The notes beneath the pieces are model-generated. The model saw nothing but the letters and a program-made list of their open reading frames with translations, was not told the DNA's origin and searched no databases. Made by a program: the position numbers and the translations under genes. Of a stretch of DNA of 64,000 nt, positions 41,601 through 49,364 are shown piece after piece. This stretch comes from Rhinopomastus cyanomelas (Eukaryota > Chordata > Aves > Bucerotiformes > Rhinopomastidae), in NCBI GenBank assembly GCA_013400115.1, contig VXBP01004611.1, forward strand, positions 1 to 64,000. Direction: 5' to 3'. Positions within the stretch are counted from its first letter, which is position 1. Each line of letters opens with the position of its first letter.

Positions 41601-44600
41601 TTTGAACATTAAATTAAAGGCTTCAGAAATTACTTCCATGTTTAAAAAAGAGTTTAAAAACTCCATCCTCAGCTCTGCTCCGTGAGAACAGCAGCAGTAA
41701 GAGACTGCCTAAGGAGGTGACTGCAATTCTTTAAAGGGTCTGTGGTCCTCAGTTACACGGATTGGGGGGTCAATACCCACATTACTCAGACTACTCCATT
41801 GTCATTTTTCATTTGCTCACAAAAAGCATCAACAGACAAAGCCAGTTCACTATTAAAATGGATCATCTGGATTAATGAACAAGATTATAAGCAGTAATTG
41901 TCCACAAAACCACAGGGCTGGACCCCACAGCCCAGGATCTGATGCCATTCATTCTCTCATCTCTGGGAGAGAGATACCCTGGACCTCTGGAAACATTTAT
42001 GTTCCAAATAATATTCTTAACTTTTTCCAAGGGATCAATCCATACTAATATCAGTTATTACTTAGGGAAAGGTTTGAATTTAGCAAAACTCTTGGCTCTG
42101 AAGCCCAGCCAGATGCAAGTCTGGAGACAGAGCAACGCTTCCCAGTCCAGCCAGTACAGAATCACCCCACGCTGCCCTCGCTGCTCAGCATGAAGGGGCT
42201 GACCAACACATCCCTCAGTGTTTTGCCACAAGACCTCCAGCATTCAGGGATTTACCATTAGTCTTTTCAAGCTCAAAGTTTTAATTAAAGGGACCCTGAC
42301 TGCCCAGCGGCTCCCAGGATGTCAAGCAGTACGAGGGCTGCAGGCAGCATCCCACCATCCCAACAACCACACAGGCTCCAAACAGGGCATATGTGGGTGA
42401 GGAGTGACCAACCTGCAACCCTGGACATGCTTGTGGCTGTTCTTGGGGGGGGGGAACCTTCTAATGCCCACACATCTCCTCTCTGTGGTGTTGGATGCTT
42501 TGCTGTTGGAAGAGCCACCAACCTCACATGTCCCTGCACCTGGTGGTGGGGTTACACAGACAGGACCAAGGGACATCAGTGCGGGCACTGCTCTGCTTTC
42601 CACTGAGTAATGTTTTACAAGCAGGTCAAGGAGAGGTCAAGCCAGAAAGTTAGGAAATGTCCAAACTGCTTTTTGCCAAACCCCAGTGTATAGAGTGTGG
42701 AGGCCAGGCAGGCAGAGCCATCTGTACAGCATGAAATAACTCTCCAGAGCCAGCAAACCCCTTAGATGGCTCCAGCCATGTGTCCCTGCCATCACATCAT
42801 TCCAGTGCATGAAGCCTTGCTGCTGGAGATACTGGTTTCTTGGAGATGCTAAAACAAACTGAGCAGTGACATCACTTGTTTTTCCCCTGTTGCAGGAGTT
42901 TAATCAGCAGCTCAAACCAAAACATTTGTGTTGGTGAAGAGATGGCTACAATTAATCTAGATCTAATAACAGGAGTGTTTTCATTGGGGAATTAAAACAA
43001 ATTATTCCTTTGCTATTGCGTCTTCGTCTCATTTACATTCTAATCCCAGTAGGATCTTCCTCTGTCAGACTTGGAAAATTACTGCAGAGAAAGGGAAAAA
43101 CAACGTGGATGAAGGACTCGGAGATGCATCGTGAATTCAGCTATGAGGTCTGGCTACACCAAGCCCTGAGTGACTGAGAATCAGGACAAACACTGGGAGT
43201 TTTAACAAACACACTGGATGCAGAGCAGCCTGGTGGCATTTCAGACTGTGCACACAAACAGGGGCAAACAAGCAGCTGGGACAGAAGGTTGTGTTGAAGG
43301 TGTAATTACACATTAGCCAGAGCTGAGCAGGTCACTCTTTCATTTGTACTGAAAGAAGAGGGGGACCTGTGTGCAAAGGGAAGCCTCTGCCTTCCCACCT
43401 GTTGCTTCTCCACTCCAAGACTCAACCCTTGTTTTCCTTGCTGTGAGATTTTACCACAGGATAAGGAGTTTGTACCTTTGTGCTCAAGGTAAACCTCTTG
43501 TGAAGAAAAGCACTTCAGTGTTGTCAAAGGAAAATCAGCACTAAGCCCCATCTCACTCCAATCTGCCTCTGCAACTTTGCCTGCTTCTTGCTTTGAAGCA
43601 AAAGCACAAGAGAAAATAAAGGACCTGTGTTTCTGCCCTGTCAAGGGTGGGATGTCCTGGTAAATATGAACTGTGTCACATAGGTGCCACCCTGCAGATC
43701 CCCAGTGCTGCCACACCGATCCCACCAGGGACACCTGGTTACACCAGCAACAGAGCCAGCGGCTTCCTCCACCCCTGAGCATCTTCTGCCACTTTCAATC
43801 CACTTACTTAGAGTCACTGTATAATCCCAAATCATGGATCTGTCTTGTGATCCTGTGCATCCTTTCACTGGGAAGACATGAAATGATGGTAATGCAGCAA
43901 CCACTTAAATCCTTGGAGTTGTTCACCCCTGCTTTGAGTTACCCCAAAACATACTCCACACGATGCCTGCTAGGTGTCTTCAGCCTGTTTGATTATGATG
44001 CTACTTTACTACCTGTTTCTCTCTGAAGGAATTTAACTGATCTCCACAAGGTCATAGCTTGCAAACACAGAGTTTCTGGGTGGTTGATGTAACCAGTGTG
44101 TACTGCAGCCCAAGCCTGTGGGCTTGATCTCCAGTGGCTTCTGATGGAAATATTCTTTTGTTTCCTACTCATTCAGTTCAAAAGAGCCAGTTTAGCAAAG
44201 ATCTACAGCTTAGATTGTCCAAATTCATCCAACTAATTTTGTCTGCAAGGCATGAAGACATCCAGTCCTTTCACAAGGACTTTCTTCAAGGCGTGGTCCT
44301 AAGCAGTTGGCCACAGCTGCGTCCAGAAGATCTCCACTCCAGAACAGCAAAACAGCTGGAACTGCTCAGTGTTGGCTAAGCCTGAATTAACAGTCAGTGC
44401 CTTGGGGACAGACGGACATCATACTGGTTTTCAGATAGTCCCTGCAACAACACTGTTTGCAGGTTATAGTTCTCTGGGCCATTTTATCATAGAATCATTA
44501 GGGATTGGAAGGGACCTCAAAAGATCACGTAATCCAGTCCCCCTGCAACAGCAGGATCACCTACACCAAGTCACACAGGAATGCATCCAGGCAGGTTTTA

Positions 44601-47600
44601 AATGTTGCCAGAGAAGAAGACTCCACAACCTCCCTGGGCAGCCCCTTCCAGTGCCCTGTCACTCTCCCTGTGATGAAGTTCCTTCTGATCTTTATGTGGA
44701 ACCTCCTATGTTCCAGCTNGCTCCACATCTGTCCTGAACTGAGTGGCCCAGAATTGGACACAATATTCCAGATGTGGTCTCACCAGGGCAGACTAAAGGG
44801 GGAGATTAACCTTTCTTGATCTGGTAACTACCCCCCTTCTAATCCACCCCAGGATGCCATTGGCCTTCTTGGCCACAAGAGCACACTGCTGGCTCATGGT
44901 CATCCTGATGTCCACCAGGACTCCCAGATCCCTCTCTCCTACTCTACTCTCCAACAGGTCAGTCCCCAGCCTATACTGGTATCTGGGATTGTTCTTGCCC
45001 AGATGCAAGTCTCTACACTTACCCTTGTTTACACTTCATTACATTTCTCCCCGCCCAGCTCTCCAGCCTGTCCAGGTCTTGCTGAATGGCAGCACAGTCT
45101 GCAGGGGTGTCAGCAACACCACCCAGCTTTGTCTCACCGGCAAACTTGCTGACAGTGCACCCTAATCCCTCATCCAAGTCATTAATGAACAGACTGAACA
45201 GGACTGGTCCCAGCACCAACTCCTGGGGCACTCCACTAGATACAGGCCTCCAGCTAGACTCTGTCCCACTGACCACTACTCTACGGCTTCTATCCTGCAG
45301 CCTGTCATCTAGACCACACTGCCTCAGTTTGGCTACGAGGATACTGTGGGAGACCGTGTCAAAGGATGCAGGTATTTTCCCAAAACTTTAACCCCATCTC
45401 ACCCAAGTTTTAACTTATTACAGTCAATTAAAGCCACAGAAAACCATCATGAAGAGGTAGCTGGGGCTTTATTGGGGGTGGTTTCCCTTCCCCATTGGAT
45501 AAATCTATTGTAACAAGTGATCACAACCCTATGAGGGCTTCTGCTTTCCACGCGAGCTCCCCCAAGAAATCTTGCTCTATGGCTGCAGCGTTCTGGGAGC
45601 AGGTGGTGCTGTTTGCTGCGTGTGTGTCTGGCACCTTGGGTTTGCTCCAGTGACAAGGATGGGCTAAGTAGAAGCCAGTCTTGGCTGACACCACACCAGT
45701 GGGGCTGAAAGACAGCAGGGTCAGACCTGCAGCCACTCTGCAGCTTCTCTTAGTGAGGCAGAGAAAACCCAGCGAGGTCCTTCACTACCTTTCAAATGAA
45801 GTTAAATGCTGAGCTATGGAAACAAGAAGCAGAACTGAACCTGGAAGGAGACCCACAGAGCAGTGCAGGTGGCTGTGTAAAACATCACTGGGGGCGGATC
45901 AGCCCTCTGTGCCTTAACACAGGGTGATGCAATGTGCTCTCTTACTGCAGGCAAACTCTGCTGAGCTCCTCCGCCTGCGGTTCCTGTGACCGTTGTCCAG
46001 CAGATCAAGCGCGATGCTTTCGTATTAACTTTCAAGGTCTTACACGGATTGTTCTTTAGGAGCTCGTGTTGAACTTTTGACACTGTACATTCAAGATCAA
46101 AAAAGAGGAGGCTTTTGGCCCAAATGTGCTATTTGCACAAGCTTGCTGTAATCCTGGGTTTACAGACTGACCTTCCCAGGAGTCCCCTAAGAGCTGCAGA
46201 AGTGACTCCTCGTAAGGCAGCCTTCAGAGATGCACCCGTTATCTAGGTCGTGTTTGCAGGGCACGCCATCGCTTAGCAGACCAGAGACCTTTGTGAGGGC
46301 AGGTGTTTACAGACACAGGATTAATTTCTCAAGTTTCACTCTGTTCTCAGCCCCTTTCCCATGCTCAGGGATGAAATCTGCAGGGCTTCCAGCGCTGTAG
46401 GTCACCAGATCAAACTTTGCAGCTGACAGATGAAATCCTGGCTCTACTAAAGGTGGTGGCAAGGTGCCTGCTGACTTCAGTGCAGCCAAAGTTTCCCCCA
46501 GAAATAAGAGTCAGTGCTTGCTGAAGCTTTTCTTTTATTGCTTGTTTTAATTACTCTAGTGTAAAGGAGCACGTGCTGTCCTGACCAACAGCTTTGCCTA
46601 CAGTTAGCTGCAGCAGCTTTGAATATTGTGAACCTAAAACTGGGGTTGAAAGGTAGGATTCCCTCAAGGGTGGGTACTGGGACCAGTACTATCCAATCTA
46701 TTTATTAGTGACTTGGATGAGGGATTAGGGTACACTGTCAGCAAGTTTGTTGGTGAGACAAAGCTGGGTGGTGTTGCTGACACCCCTGCAGACTGTGCAG
46801 TTATGGGCTCCTCAGTTCAAGAAGAACACAGAACTGTTGGACAGAGTCCAGCACACAGCCACGAAGATGATGGAGTGAAATATCTTCCTGATGAGGAAAG
46901 GCTGAGGGAGCTGGGTATCTTTAGCTTGGAGGAGACTGAGGGGTGACCTCATTAATGTTTATAAATATGTGAAGAGTGGGTGTCAGGACGATGAAGCCAG
47001 GCTCCTCTCAATATCATCTGGTGATAGGACAAGGGGCAATGGGTGAGAGCTAGAACATAGGTAGTTCTACATAAATGTGAGAGGGAACTTAATCACAGTG
47101 AGGGAGACAGAGCACTGGAACAGGCTGCCCAGGGTGGTTGTGGAGTCTCCTTCTCTGGAGACATTTAAACCTGCCTGGACATGTTCCTGTGTGATCCTGC
47201 TGTGGCAGGGGGACTGGATTACATGATCTTTCGAAGTCCCTAATATTTTGTGATTCTGTGAAGGACCCCCTGCATAGGCTTTGCTGGTGCTTTCCTCCTC
47301 CCTTCAACACAGCATGCAGCTTCACTGGATGCTGCAGCACTGCTCAAGATTTATGCTGGTGTAGCTGAGAGGAAGATCAAACTGAGCATTCAATTACTTA
47401 CGCACTCAAAGATATTTATTCCTCAAGACATAACTCCTAAATCTGTTATTATGGCCATTCCCTCTTCTCTTACTATTAGCATGCTGCTGCTTTCAGATCT
47501 ATGGAGATGTCAACACCATTTACTGGAAACAATATCTGAGAGATGAGACCATGTCAGGGAAATGTTTGGAATTATGGAAAGAACAGAGGAGATAATTGAT

Positions 47601-49330
47601 CTTCCTCAATTCTAGAAGAGTCTACAATCATTACACAGGGTCTACTCCTAAGCCTTTCACCCCCTCCCCTCCATGATTTATGTCATTTGTAACTTGGTGT
47701 TTGGGGTTTCTTAACCCAAGATGCTACAGTGATTTGAAAATTGAGAGTGAAGAGCAGCAGCTTCCACACTGGGGCATAGACCCAGAGGGGAAAGGAGCTC
47801 ATGCAGCAGTGAGTATGGGTGTGACAGCACCAACAAAGGTGAGGCAGGACCTCTCCACCAGACTTCTTAGCCCAAAGCCTGTATAAAGGTAAGTGCAGTG
47901 CTGGGGAGGAAGAGTCATCTTGCTTCACAGCATCTCATATTTTCCTGCTTACACTGACATTCTGCTGGTGTTCATGCAACAGCTGGGAAAGGCAGGAGCT
48001 CACACCCCCGGCTCTAAGTTATCATTATAACTCTGCAGCAATAAGATTTTACTCATAAAAGTCTGGTTTTAAAGATGGGAAGATCAGTGATGAAAACCGT
48101 AAGGATTATCTATAACAACGTCTTCTCCTATTGAGCTCGCTGACAGCACTTCCCTTGCAGTACTCCCCTCTGTTTCTCTGAGGCCCCCAGCTCAGGGAAC
48201 GAGGAAAATTCAAAACCAGAAATCTCAACCAGCCTGAGACACATTTAACTTCCACTCAGACATAGTCTGCAGAAGGCCTGAACAGCCTGAGGAACCCAGT
48301 CCTCTGACAGCACCCTCAAACCTCTCTTCAGTCTCTCACTCAGATTCCATCAGCTCTTCTCAGCTCATGACATGGAACCACCACAGCCAAACAGCAGCCA
48401 GAGAAGGGACAGTCATTGTTTTAAAGGGAAGGAGAAAAAGTGCTCAGTAGAGCTGCTGATTTAATAACACTGGAAGAGAACCTTTCTGTCCATTTCACGC
48501 AGAGACTGTAGCCCAAAGAGCCCAACAAAGCCTCCTCCAGCTAGACCTGAAAAGGTTCTTTCTACAAGTAGGGAAGCAACTTACCCCTCCCAGCTCTCTG
48601 GTCACATACATCCCCCAGAGCCCAAGTGTGCCAGTCAGCCTCAGTGGTGTGTCACCCAGGAAGTCTCCAAACCACATTGCCCTGAATGCAAGAGTGTACT
48701 GAGAAGATTCCTCCATCTATGACTTGTTCCTAAGTCTTTCCCAAAGTCTGTGTCACTGACTTTGAGAATGATAGACAAGCTTAGGTAGACTTGAGATTTT
48801 AGGCTTCAGGAAAAAAGCTAAGAACATGAACAGAACAAAAACCACAACACTTAGTGCCAAAATAACTATCTAAGGCTCGAATACTTCACCGTGGCCAAGT
48901 CTCCACCCTCACACAGCAAGACTTCTGATGAAATAACAATAGGTGACATCATGTATGTTGTTAATCAAACACTCAGCAGCGCTGCTTTTCTCTCCTTTGC
49001 CAAAGCACATCACCAGAAAACAGAGCCAAACTTGCAGTTAGAGCTTTCCAAGAACTTTCTCAGCAAAGACCAGACCTCCTCTCTTCCAAAGAAAGATAAG
49101 TGTCTTCACTTACCTCCTCCGTAGGTGGTAGCACACATGATGGATGTTATCCAGGCAATCTGGCTGTAGGAGATGCTGTAAACAGCCTGAAGTTCTTTAA
49201 AGTAGATTGTGAAAGCTTTAGGGAAGGTATATGCAAAGCCCACTGAGATGGAGGCTCCAAACACCACTGCCCATCCCCATCCACCATCAGGGGGTACGTA
49301 GCCCAGGTCTGAAGGGATCGGAGGAGACAT
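8314..49330 (-). CDS. Monocarboxylate transporter (SLC16 family, MCT1/MCT2-like), spliced gene with two alternative first coding exons
   Basis: Spliced gene: exon 1A (49330-49114) or exon 1B (37470-37251), then exon 2 (19167-19024), exon 3 (13412-12549) and exon 4 (8606-8314). Summed exon lengths give 505 aa with 1A and 506 aa with 1B, normal for the family (about 480-500 aa). All junctions are GT-AG and every intron is phase 1, the layout I recall for human MCT1. Known family role: proton-linked transport of lactate, pyruvate and ketone bodies across the plasma membrane, twelve membrane helices, usually with a basigin or embigin partner. Seen here: signature DGGWGW in TM1, lysine in FPK, a second family motif around KYFLKKRPIANGLAMAG, and the Asp/Arg pair in VDMVARP of TM8. 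Residues such as LDFSLFKHRGFLIYL and IDEYSAAFLLS resemble MCT2 more than MCT1. It is not clearly either one; orthology is unresolved, so no symbol is given. Confidence 0.93.
8988..9357 (+). mobile_element. Old CR1 fragment
   Basis: Divergent subtype with gaggaggaagttcttcaccgtg, a 64-codon ORF2-tail remnant (9086-9280) and a degraded tail at ctgattggctgtatg. Lies in intron 3-4, 380 bases from exon 4. Confidence 0.85.
9358..9452 (+). mobile_element. Young CR1 3' end abutting the older copy
   Basis: gacttggtctaggtgatcctg to gattctatgattctatgac; starts exactly at the tail of the older element. Confidence 0.85.
9453..11737 (-). other. Intron 3-4, unique part with a candidate conserved block
   Basis: AT-rich unique sequence. 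The part 10020-10740 has several TAATTA/TTAATTA motifs and low repeat content and reads like a conserved non-coding element; the rest shows nothing. Confidence 0.45.
11738..12435 (-). mobile_element. CR1 LINE fragment, about 700 bases
   Basis: 3' end at atcacagtatcagagtacattaggg; extends beyond the ORF2 C-terminus into the region reading MDRAGKNNPRYQYRLGTHLL in antisense translation. Same strand as the transporter, between exon 3 and exon 4, close to the exon 3 donor. Confidence 0.9.
12549..13412 (-). CDS. Transporter exon 3 (TM4 to TM11, largest exon)
   Basis: 864 bases between acceptor ctgttccag and donor GGAG|gtgggt. It begins FGLSLNLQPSVIIIGKYF and carries KKRPIANGLAMAGSP (second MCT motif, TM4-5), GWRGSFLILG (TM6 region), then a cytosolic loop of about 55 charged residues, then FLIYLIGN (TM7), FLSILAIVDMVARP-type TM8 with the Asp and Arg needed for proton/substrate coupling in MCT1, RPRIQYFFSFS (TM9), and FETLMDLVG into TM10-11, ending LGPPIGG. 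No frameshift or stop was seen. A roughly 700-base antisense CR1 sits only about 110 bases downstream of the donor. Confidence 0.95.
13697..13912 (+). mobile_element. CR1 3' end, about 215 bases
   Basis: From gaaggaacgtcttcacagtg to gattctgtgattctata; young type, antisense to the transporter, 280 bases upstream of exon 3. Confidence 0.9.
13913..15124 (-). other. Intron 2-3, unique part with a candidate conserved block
   Basis: 14200-15010 is AT-rich with at least five TAATTA-type motifs. No coding potential seen. Confidence 0.45.
15125..15722 (+). mobile_element. CR1 LINE fragment, about 600 bases
   Basis: Runs from the …SREVLLPHYSALVKPHLEYC… part of ORF2 through the C-terminus to gattctatgattctacg. 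A stop (gaagaggtgactgag) breaks the frame near 15371, so it is dead. Confidence 0.9.
15723..17377 (-). other. Intron 2-3, unique part
   Basis: 15880-16100 is AT-rich and unique, with cattaattaaatttgg; the remainder is featureless to the eye. A frame at 16823-16443 (minus) has no recognised domain. Confidence 0.45.
17378..17575 (+). mobile_element. Old CR1 3' end
   Basis: ggtggatcactggaacaggt through gacgaccttcagatgtccc; the gattct tail is degraded. Confidence 0.8.
17576..19023 (-). other. Intron 2-3, unique part next to exon 2
   Basis: 17690-18090 is an AT-rich, repeat-free block (e.g. cgataaatattgaatttata). Nothing coding. Confidence 0.45.
19024..19167 (-). CDS. Transporter exon 2 (end of TM2 to TM3)
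   Basis: 144 bases between acceptor tttccccag and donor ACAG|gtaaga, phase 1 at both ends. It encodes GPISSILVNRYGSRPVVMFG, then GGLLCGIGMVSAAF and the TM3 stretch ending ICVGFVTG. The NRYGSRPV segment is the conserved cytosolic TM2-TM3 loop of the major-facilitator fold. It is the only copy of this exon I can find, so both first exons must share it. Introns of about 5.6 kb (to exon 3) and 18 kb (to exon 1B) flank it. Confidence 0.93.
19817..20312 (-). mobile_element. CR1 LINE fragment, older subtype
   Basis: Tail agaatcatagaatcattcag, then ggttggaaaagaccctcggg; about 500 bases with a remnant reading RLRELGLFSLRKMRLRVDL in sense. Same strand as the transporter, 650 bases from exon 2. Confidence 0.85.
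20313..23895 (-). other. Intron 1-2, unique
   Basis: 3.5 kb broken only by the CR1 tip at 21058-21150. No exon with splice sites and family similarity was found. Confidence 0.45.
21058..21150 (-). mobile_element. Young CR1 3' end
   Basis: ggaatcacagaacattaggg to aacacacaggagcacattc; under 100 bases. Confidence 0.85.
23896..24180 (+). mobile_element. Young CR1 3' end, about 285 bases
   Basis: Begins at gggtgtcaggaggatgg in the ORF2 tail, ends gttctgtgattctgtgaa. A small deletion removes the usual acttggtctaggtgatcctg block. Confidence 0.9.
24181..26707 (-). other. Intron 1-2, unique
   Basis: Contains a CpG-containing block at 24890-25110 (gagccgccgagcgacgatcc) that may be regulatory, and a CR1 tip at 25356. 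The 147-codon minus frame 25866-25423 has hydrophobic stretches but ends inside CR1 and is not accepted as a gene. Confidence 0.4.
25356..25442 (+). mobile_element. CR1 3' end, about 90 bases
   Basis: catcctgctgtggcaggggg to gttctgagattctgtg. Confidence 0.8.
26708..26975 (-). mobile_element. Old CR1 fragment
   Basis: attcatagaattattgaggc, then aacacctccagggatgggaa and a degraded ORF2 tail; many substitutions relative to the young copies. Confidence 0.8.
27147..27250 (-). mobile_element. Old CR1 3' end
   Basis: tcatagaatcatcaagattg, ggaaaagaccttcaagacca; about 100 bases. Confidence 0.75.
27251..28056 (-). other. Intron 1-2, unique
   Basis: A modestly CpG-rich patch around 27640-27800 (gcgcacggaggagccgcagg, ctgcgcgcggtgctttc); otherwise nothing. 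Confidence 0.4.
28057..28292 (-). mobile_element. Young CR1 3' end, about 235 bases
   Basis: agaatcatagaatcattagg to cctcctatgttccagctt, where it breaks off. Confidence 0.9.
28517..28585 (-). mobile_element. Young CR1 3' end, about 70 bases
   Basis: agaatcatagaatcattagc to aatccccctgccacatcat; one of the shortest recognisable insertions. Confidence 0.8.
28586..29232 (-). other. Intron 1-2, unique
   Basis: A-rich run at 28848-28862; nothing else seen. Confidence 0.4.
29233..29492 (-). mobile_element. CR1 3' end, about 260 bases
   Basis: acatcaggaattggaaggga to gtcctaccactagat; the extreme tail repeats are missing. Confidence 0.85.
29493..29885 (-). other. Intron 1-2, unique
   Basis: Nothing recognised. 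Confidence 0.4.
29886..29976 (-). mobile_element. Young CR1 3' end
   Basis: atcacagcatcaaagaacac to aggatcacctagaccaac; about 90 bases. Confidence 0.85.
30108..30198 (+). mobile_element. Young CR1 3' end
   Basis: gatctaggtgatcctgctgt to gattctctgattctatg. Confidence 0.85.
30262..30388 (+). mobile_element. Old CR1 3' end
   Basis: aaaggtcaggctggatgggg to cccttccaatccaaatcatt with a decayed tail; immediately follows the young copy at 30108-30198 in the same orientation. Confidence 0.75.
30389..31705 (-). other. Intron 1-2, unique
   Basis: 30880-31110 is AT-rich and repeat-free, possibly regulatory; a G-run at 31376-31383. Confidence 0.4.
31706..31822 (-). mobile_element. Young CR1 3' end
   Basis: agaatcacagaacactaggg to tacttaggcaggccttcac. 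Confidence 0.85.
32172..32490 (-). mobile_element. Young CR1 fragment, about 320 bases
   Basis: atcacagaacattagggatt through the ORF2 C-terminal region to cctcacatattgactc; very close to the copy at 62-461, including the peptide CELEHSWFHMNVRRNFFPVR in both. Confidence 0.9.
32491..35045 (-). other. Intron 1-2, unique
   Basis: 2.5 kb with no repeat or exon recognised. Plus-strand frames of up to 145 codons (33244-33681) overlap other frames and have no domain. Confidence 0.4.
35046..35285 (+). mobile_element. Young CR1 3' end, about 240 bases
   Basis: caagccaaggggcaatgggt to gttctgtgattctgtgaca; about 27 bases of the usual 3' region (cctgctgtggcagggggattgg block) are deleted. Confidence 0.9.
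35286..36689 (-). other. Intron 1-2, unique, approaching exon 1B
   Basis: 35640-35930 is a repeat-free AT-rich block, candidate regulatory. Nothing coding. Confidence 0.4.
36690..37100 (-). mobile_element. CR1 fragment, about 410 bases
   Basis: cagattcacagaacattagg to cgcagcctttcctcataagg; sits only about 150 bases downstream of the exon 1B donor, same strand as the transporter. Confidence 0.9.
37251..37513 (-). CDS. Transporter exon 1B (proximal first coding exon in CpG island)
   Basis: Coding from ATG at 37470 to 37251 (73 codons plus one base). N-terminus MPALGNEGRPPSA, then PPDGGWGW, GFAYAFPK, FFKEIQDFFGTSYSEIAW and SSIMLATTYGAG. Donor GCAG|gtgagt is strong and in phase 1, identical to exon 1A, so either can join exon 2. 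Aligned by hand from PPDGGWGW to the exon end, 1A and 1B match at about 40 of 61 residues. A possible acceptor (gtgtctcag, AG at 37515-37514) would start the exon at 37513 with 43 non-coding bases. The frame is also open upstream to another Met at 37581; I prefer 37470 because it gives an N-terminus of family length. The surrounding GC-rich sequence suggests its own promoter. Confidence 0.9.
37380..37960 (-). promoter_or_regulatory. CpG island and probable promoter for exon 1B
   Basis: Dense CpG, unlike everything else in the window, covering exon 1B and about 450 bases upstream of it (e.g. ccggcgcggcc and gcgggggcggc on one strand or the other). No TATA box at a useful distance was noted. 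A non-coding first exon could end at a gtgagc donor (exon base 37822) and splice to the acceptor at 37514; this is one of several possible donors. Confidence 0.7.
38143..38455 (-). mobile_element. CR1 fragment, intermediate age
   Basis: agaatcatagaatgtggtgg, ttggaagggacctccaaagg to cagccttcttatgctgaag; lies just upstream of the exon 1B CpG island. Confidence 0.85.
38905..39010 (-). mobile_element. Old CR1 3' end
   Basis: agaatcatttaggttggaaa, agaccttgaagatcattgag; the subtype common to many birds. Confidence 0.75.
39011..40064 (-). other. Between exons 1A and 1B, unique
   Basis: Nothing recognised. Confidence 0.4.
40065..40452 (+). mobile_element. Old CR1 fragment, about 390 bases
   Basis: ttctgcagaaaggctgaggg through ggttcagatcggacattagg to tgatgattctatg; a frame of about 120 codons (to 40411) is an ORF2-tail remnant. 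Confidence 0.85.
40453..41149 (-). other. Between exons 1A and 1B, unique
   Basis: Nothing recognised. Confidence 0.4.
41150..41345 (-). mobile_element. Old CR1 fragment
   Basis: caatggttgggattagaaaa, ttctctagttccaacccccc to ctcccagggaggaacac; strongly diverged. Confidence 0.7.
41346..44486 (-). other. Between exons 1A and 1B, unique
   Basis: 3.1 kb with no repeat recognised; 42890-43085 is an AT-rich block with acaattaatctagatctaat. A nine-G run lies at about 42447. No copy of exons 2-4 is present. Confidence 0.45.
44487..45375 (-). mobile_element. CR1 LINE fragment reaching the reverse transcriptase domain, the longest copy here
   Basis: 3' end at tcatagaatcattagggatt; reads rightward (in antisense) through the ORF2 tail to part of the RT domain (SGVPQELVLGPVLFSLFIND, then SKFAGETKLGG at about 45115-45147). 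The RT active-site (Y/F)ADD is replaced by FAGE at 45144-45133. An N at 44719 marks a join that skips several hundred bases of normal CR1 sequence. Confidence 0.9.
45376..46654 (-). other. Between exons 1A and 1B, unique, between two CR1 copies in opposite orientation
   Basis: Nothing coding recognised. Confidence 0.4.
46655..47262 (+). mobile_element. CR1 LINE fragment with RT remnant and internal deletion
   Basis: Starts in the RT domain (LDEGLGYTVSKFVGETKLGG; FVGE at 46746-46757), jumps near 46800 straight to the gggctcctcagttcaagaag region near the C-terminus, and ends gtgattctgtgaag. Opposite orientation to the copy 1.3 kb to its left. Confidence 0.9.
47263..49113 (-). other. Unique DNA immediately downstream of exon 1A
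   Basis: Intronic for the 1A transcript. No further transporter exon is present. Confidence 0.45.
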
Positions 49331-49364
49331 GTTCAATTCAGAGCACAACCCACTTCCTGGTGTC
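49114..49364 (-). CDS. Transporter exon 1A (distal first coding exon)
   Basis: Coding from ATG at 49330 down to 49114 (72 codons plus one base). The start has A at -3. N-terminus MSPPIPSDLGYV, then PPDGGWGW opening TM1, GFAYTFPK with the tyrosine and lysine that line the pore in MCT1, a short loop, and SQIAWITSIMCATTYGGG starting TM2. The donor GGAG|gtaagt is strong; the split glycine codon is completed by exon 2. A strong acceptor (tttgctctgcag at 49376-49365) lies 34 bases upstream of the ATG, so this exon probably starts at 49364 and joins a non-coding exon further upstream. The loop KELQAVYSISYSQ is less like MCT1/MCT2 than the same part of exon 1B. Confidence 0.9.

Noticed and set aside
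37514..49113. Two complete tandem transporter genes
   Set aside because: Only the first exon is duplicated; no second copy of exons 2, 3 or 4 appears between the two first exons or elsewhere in the window.
8314..49330. SLC16A3 (MCT4) or SLC16A8 (MCT3) identity
   Set aside because: Exon 3 residues (GNV.MFLGFFAP, DEYSAAFLLS) and the tail fit MCT1/MCT2 better, and the neighbour KBTBD8 does not fit those loci.
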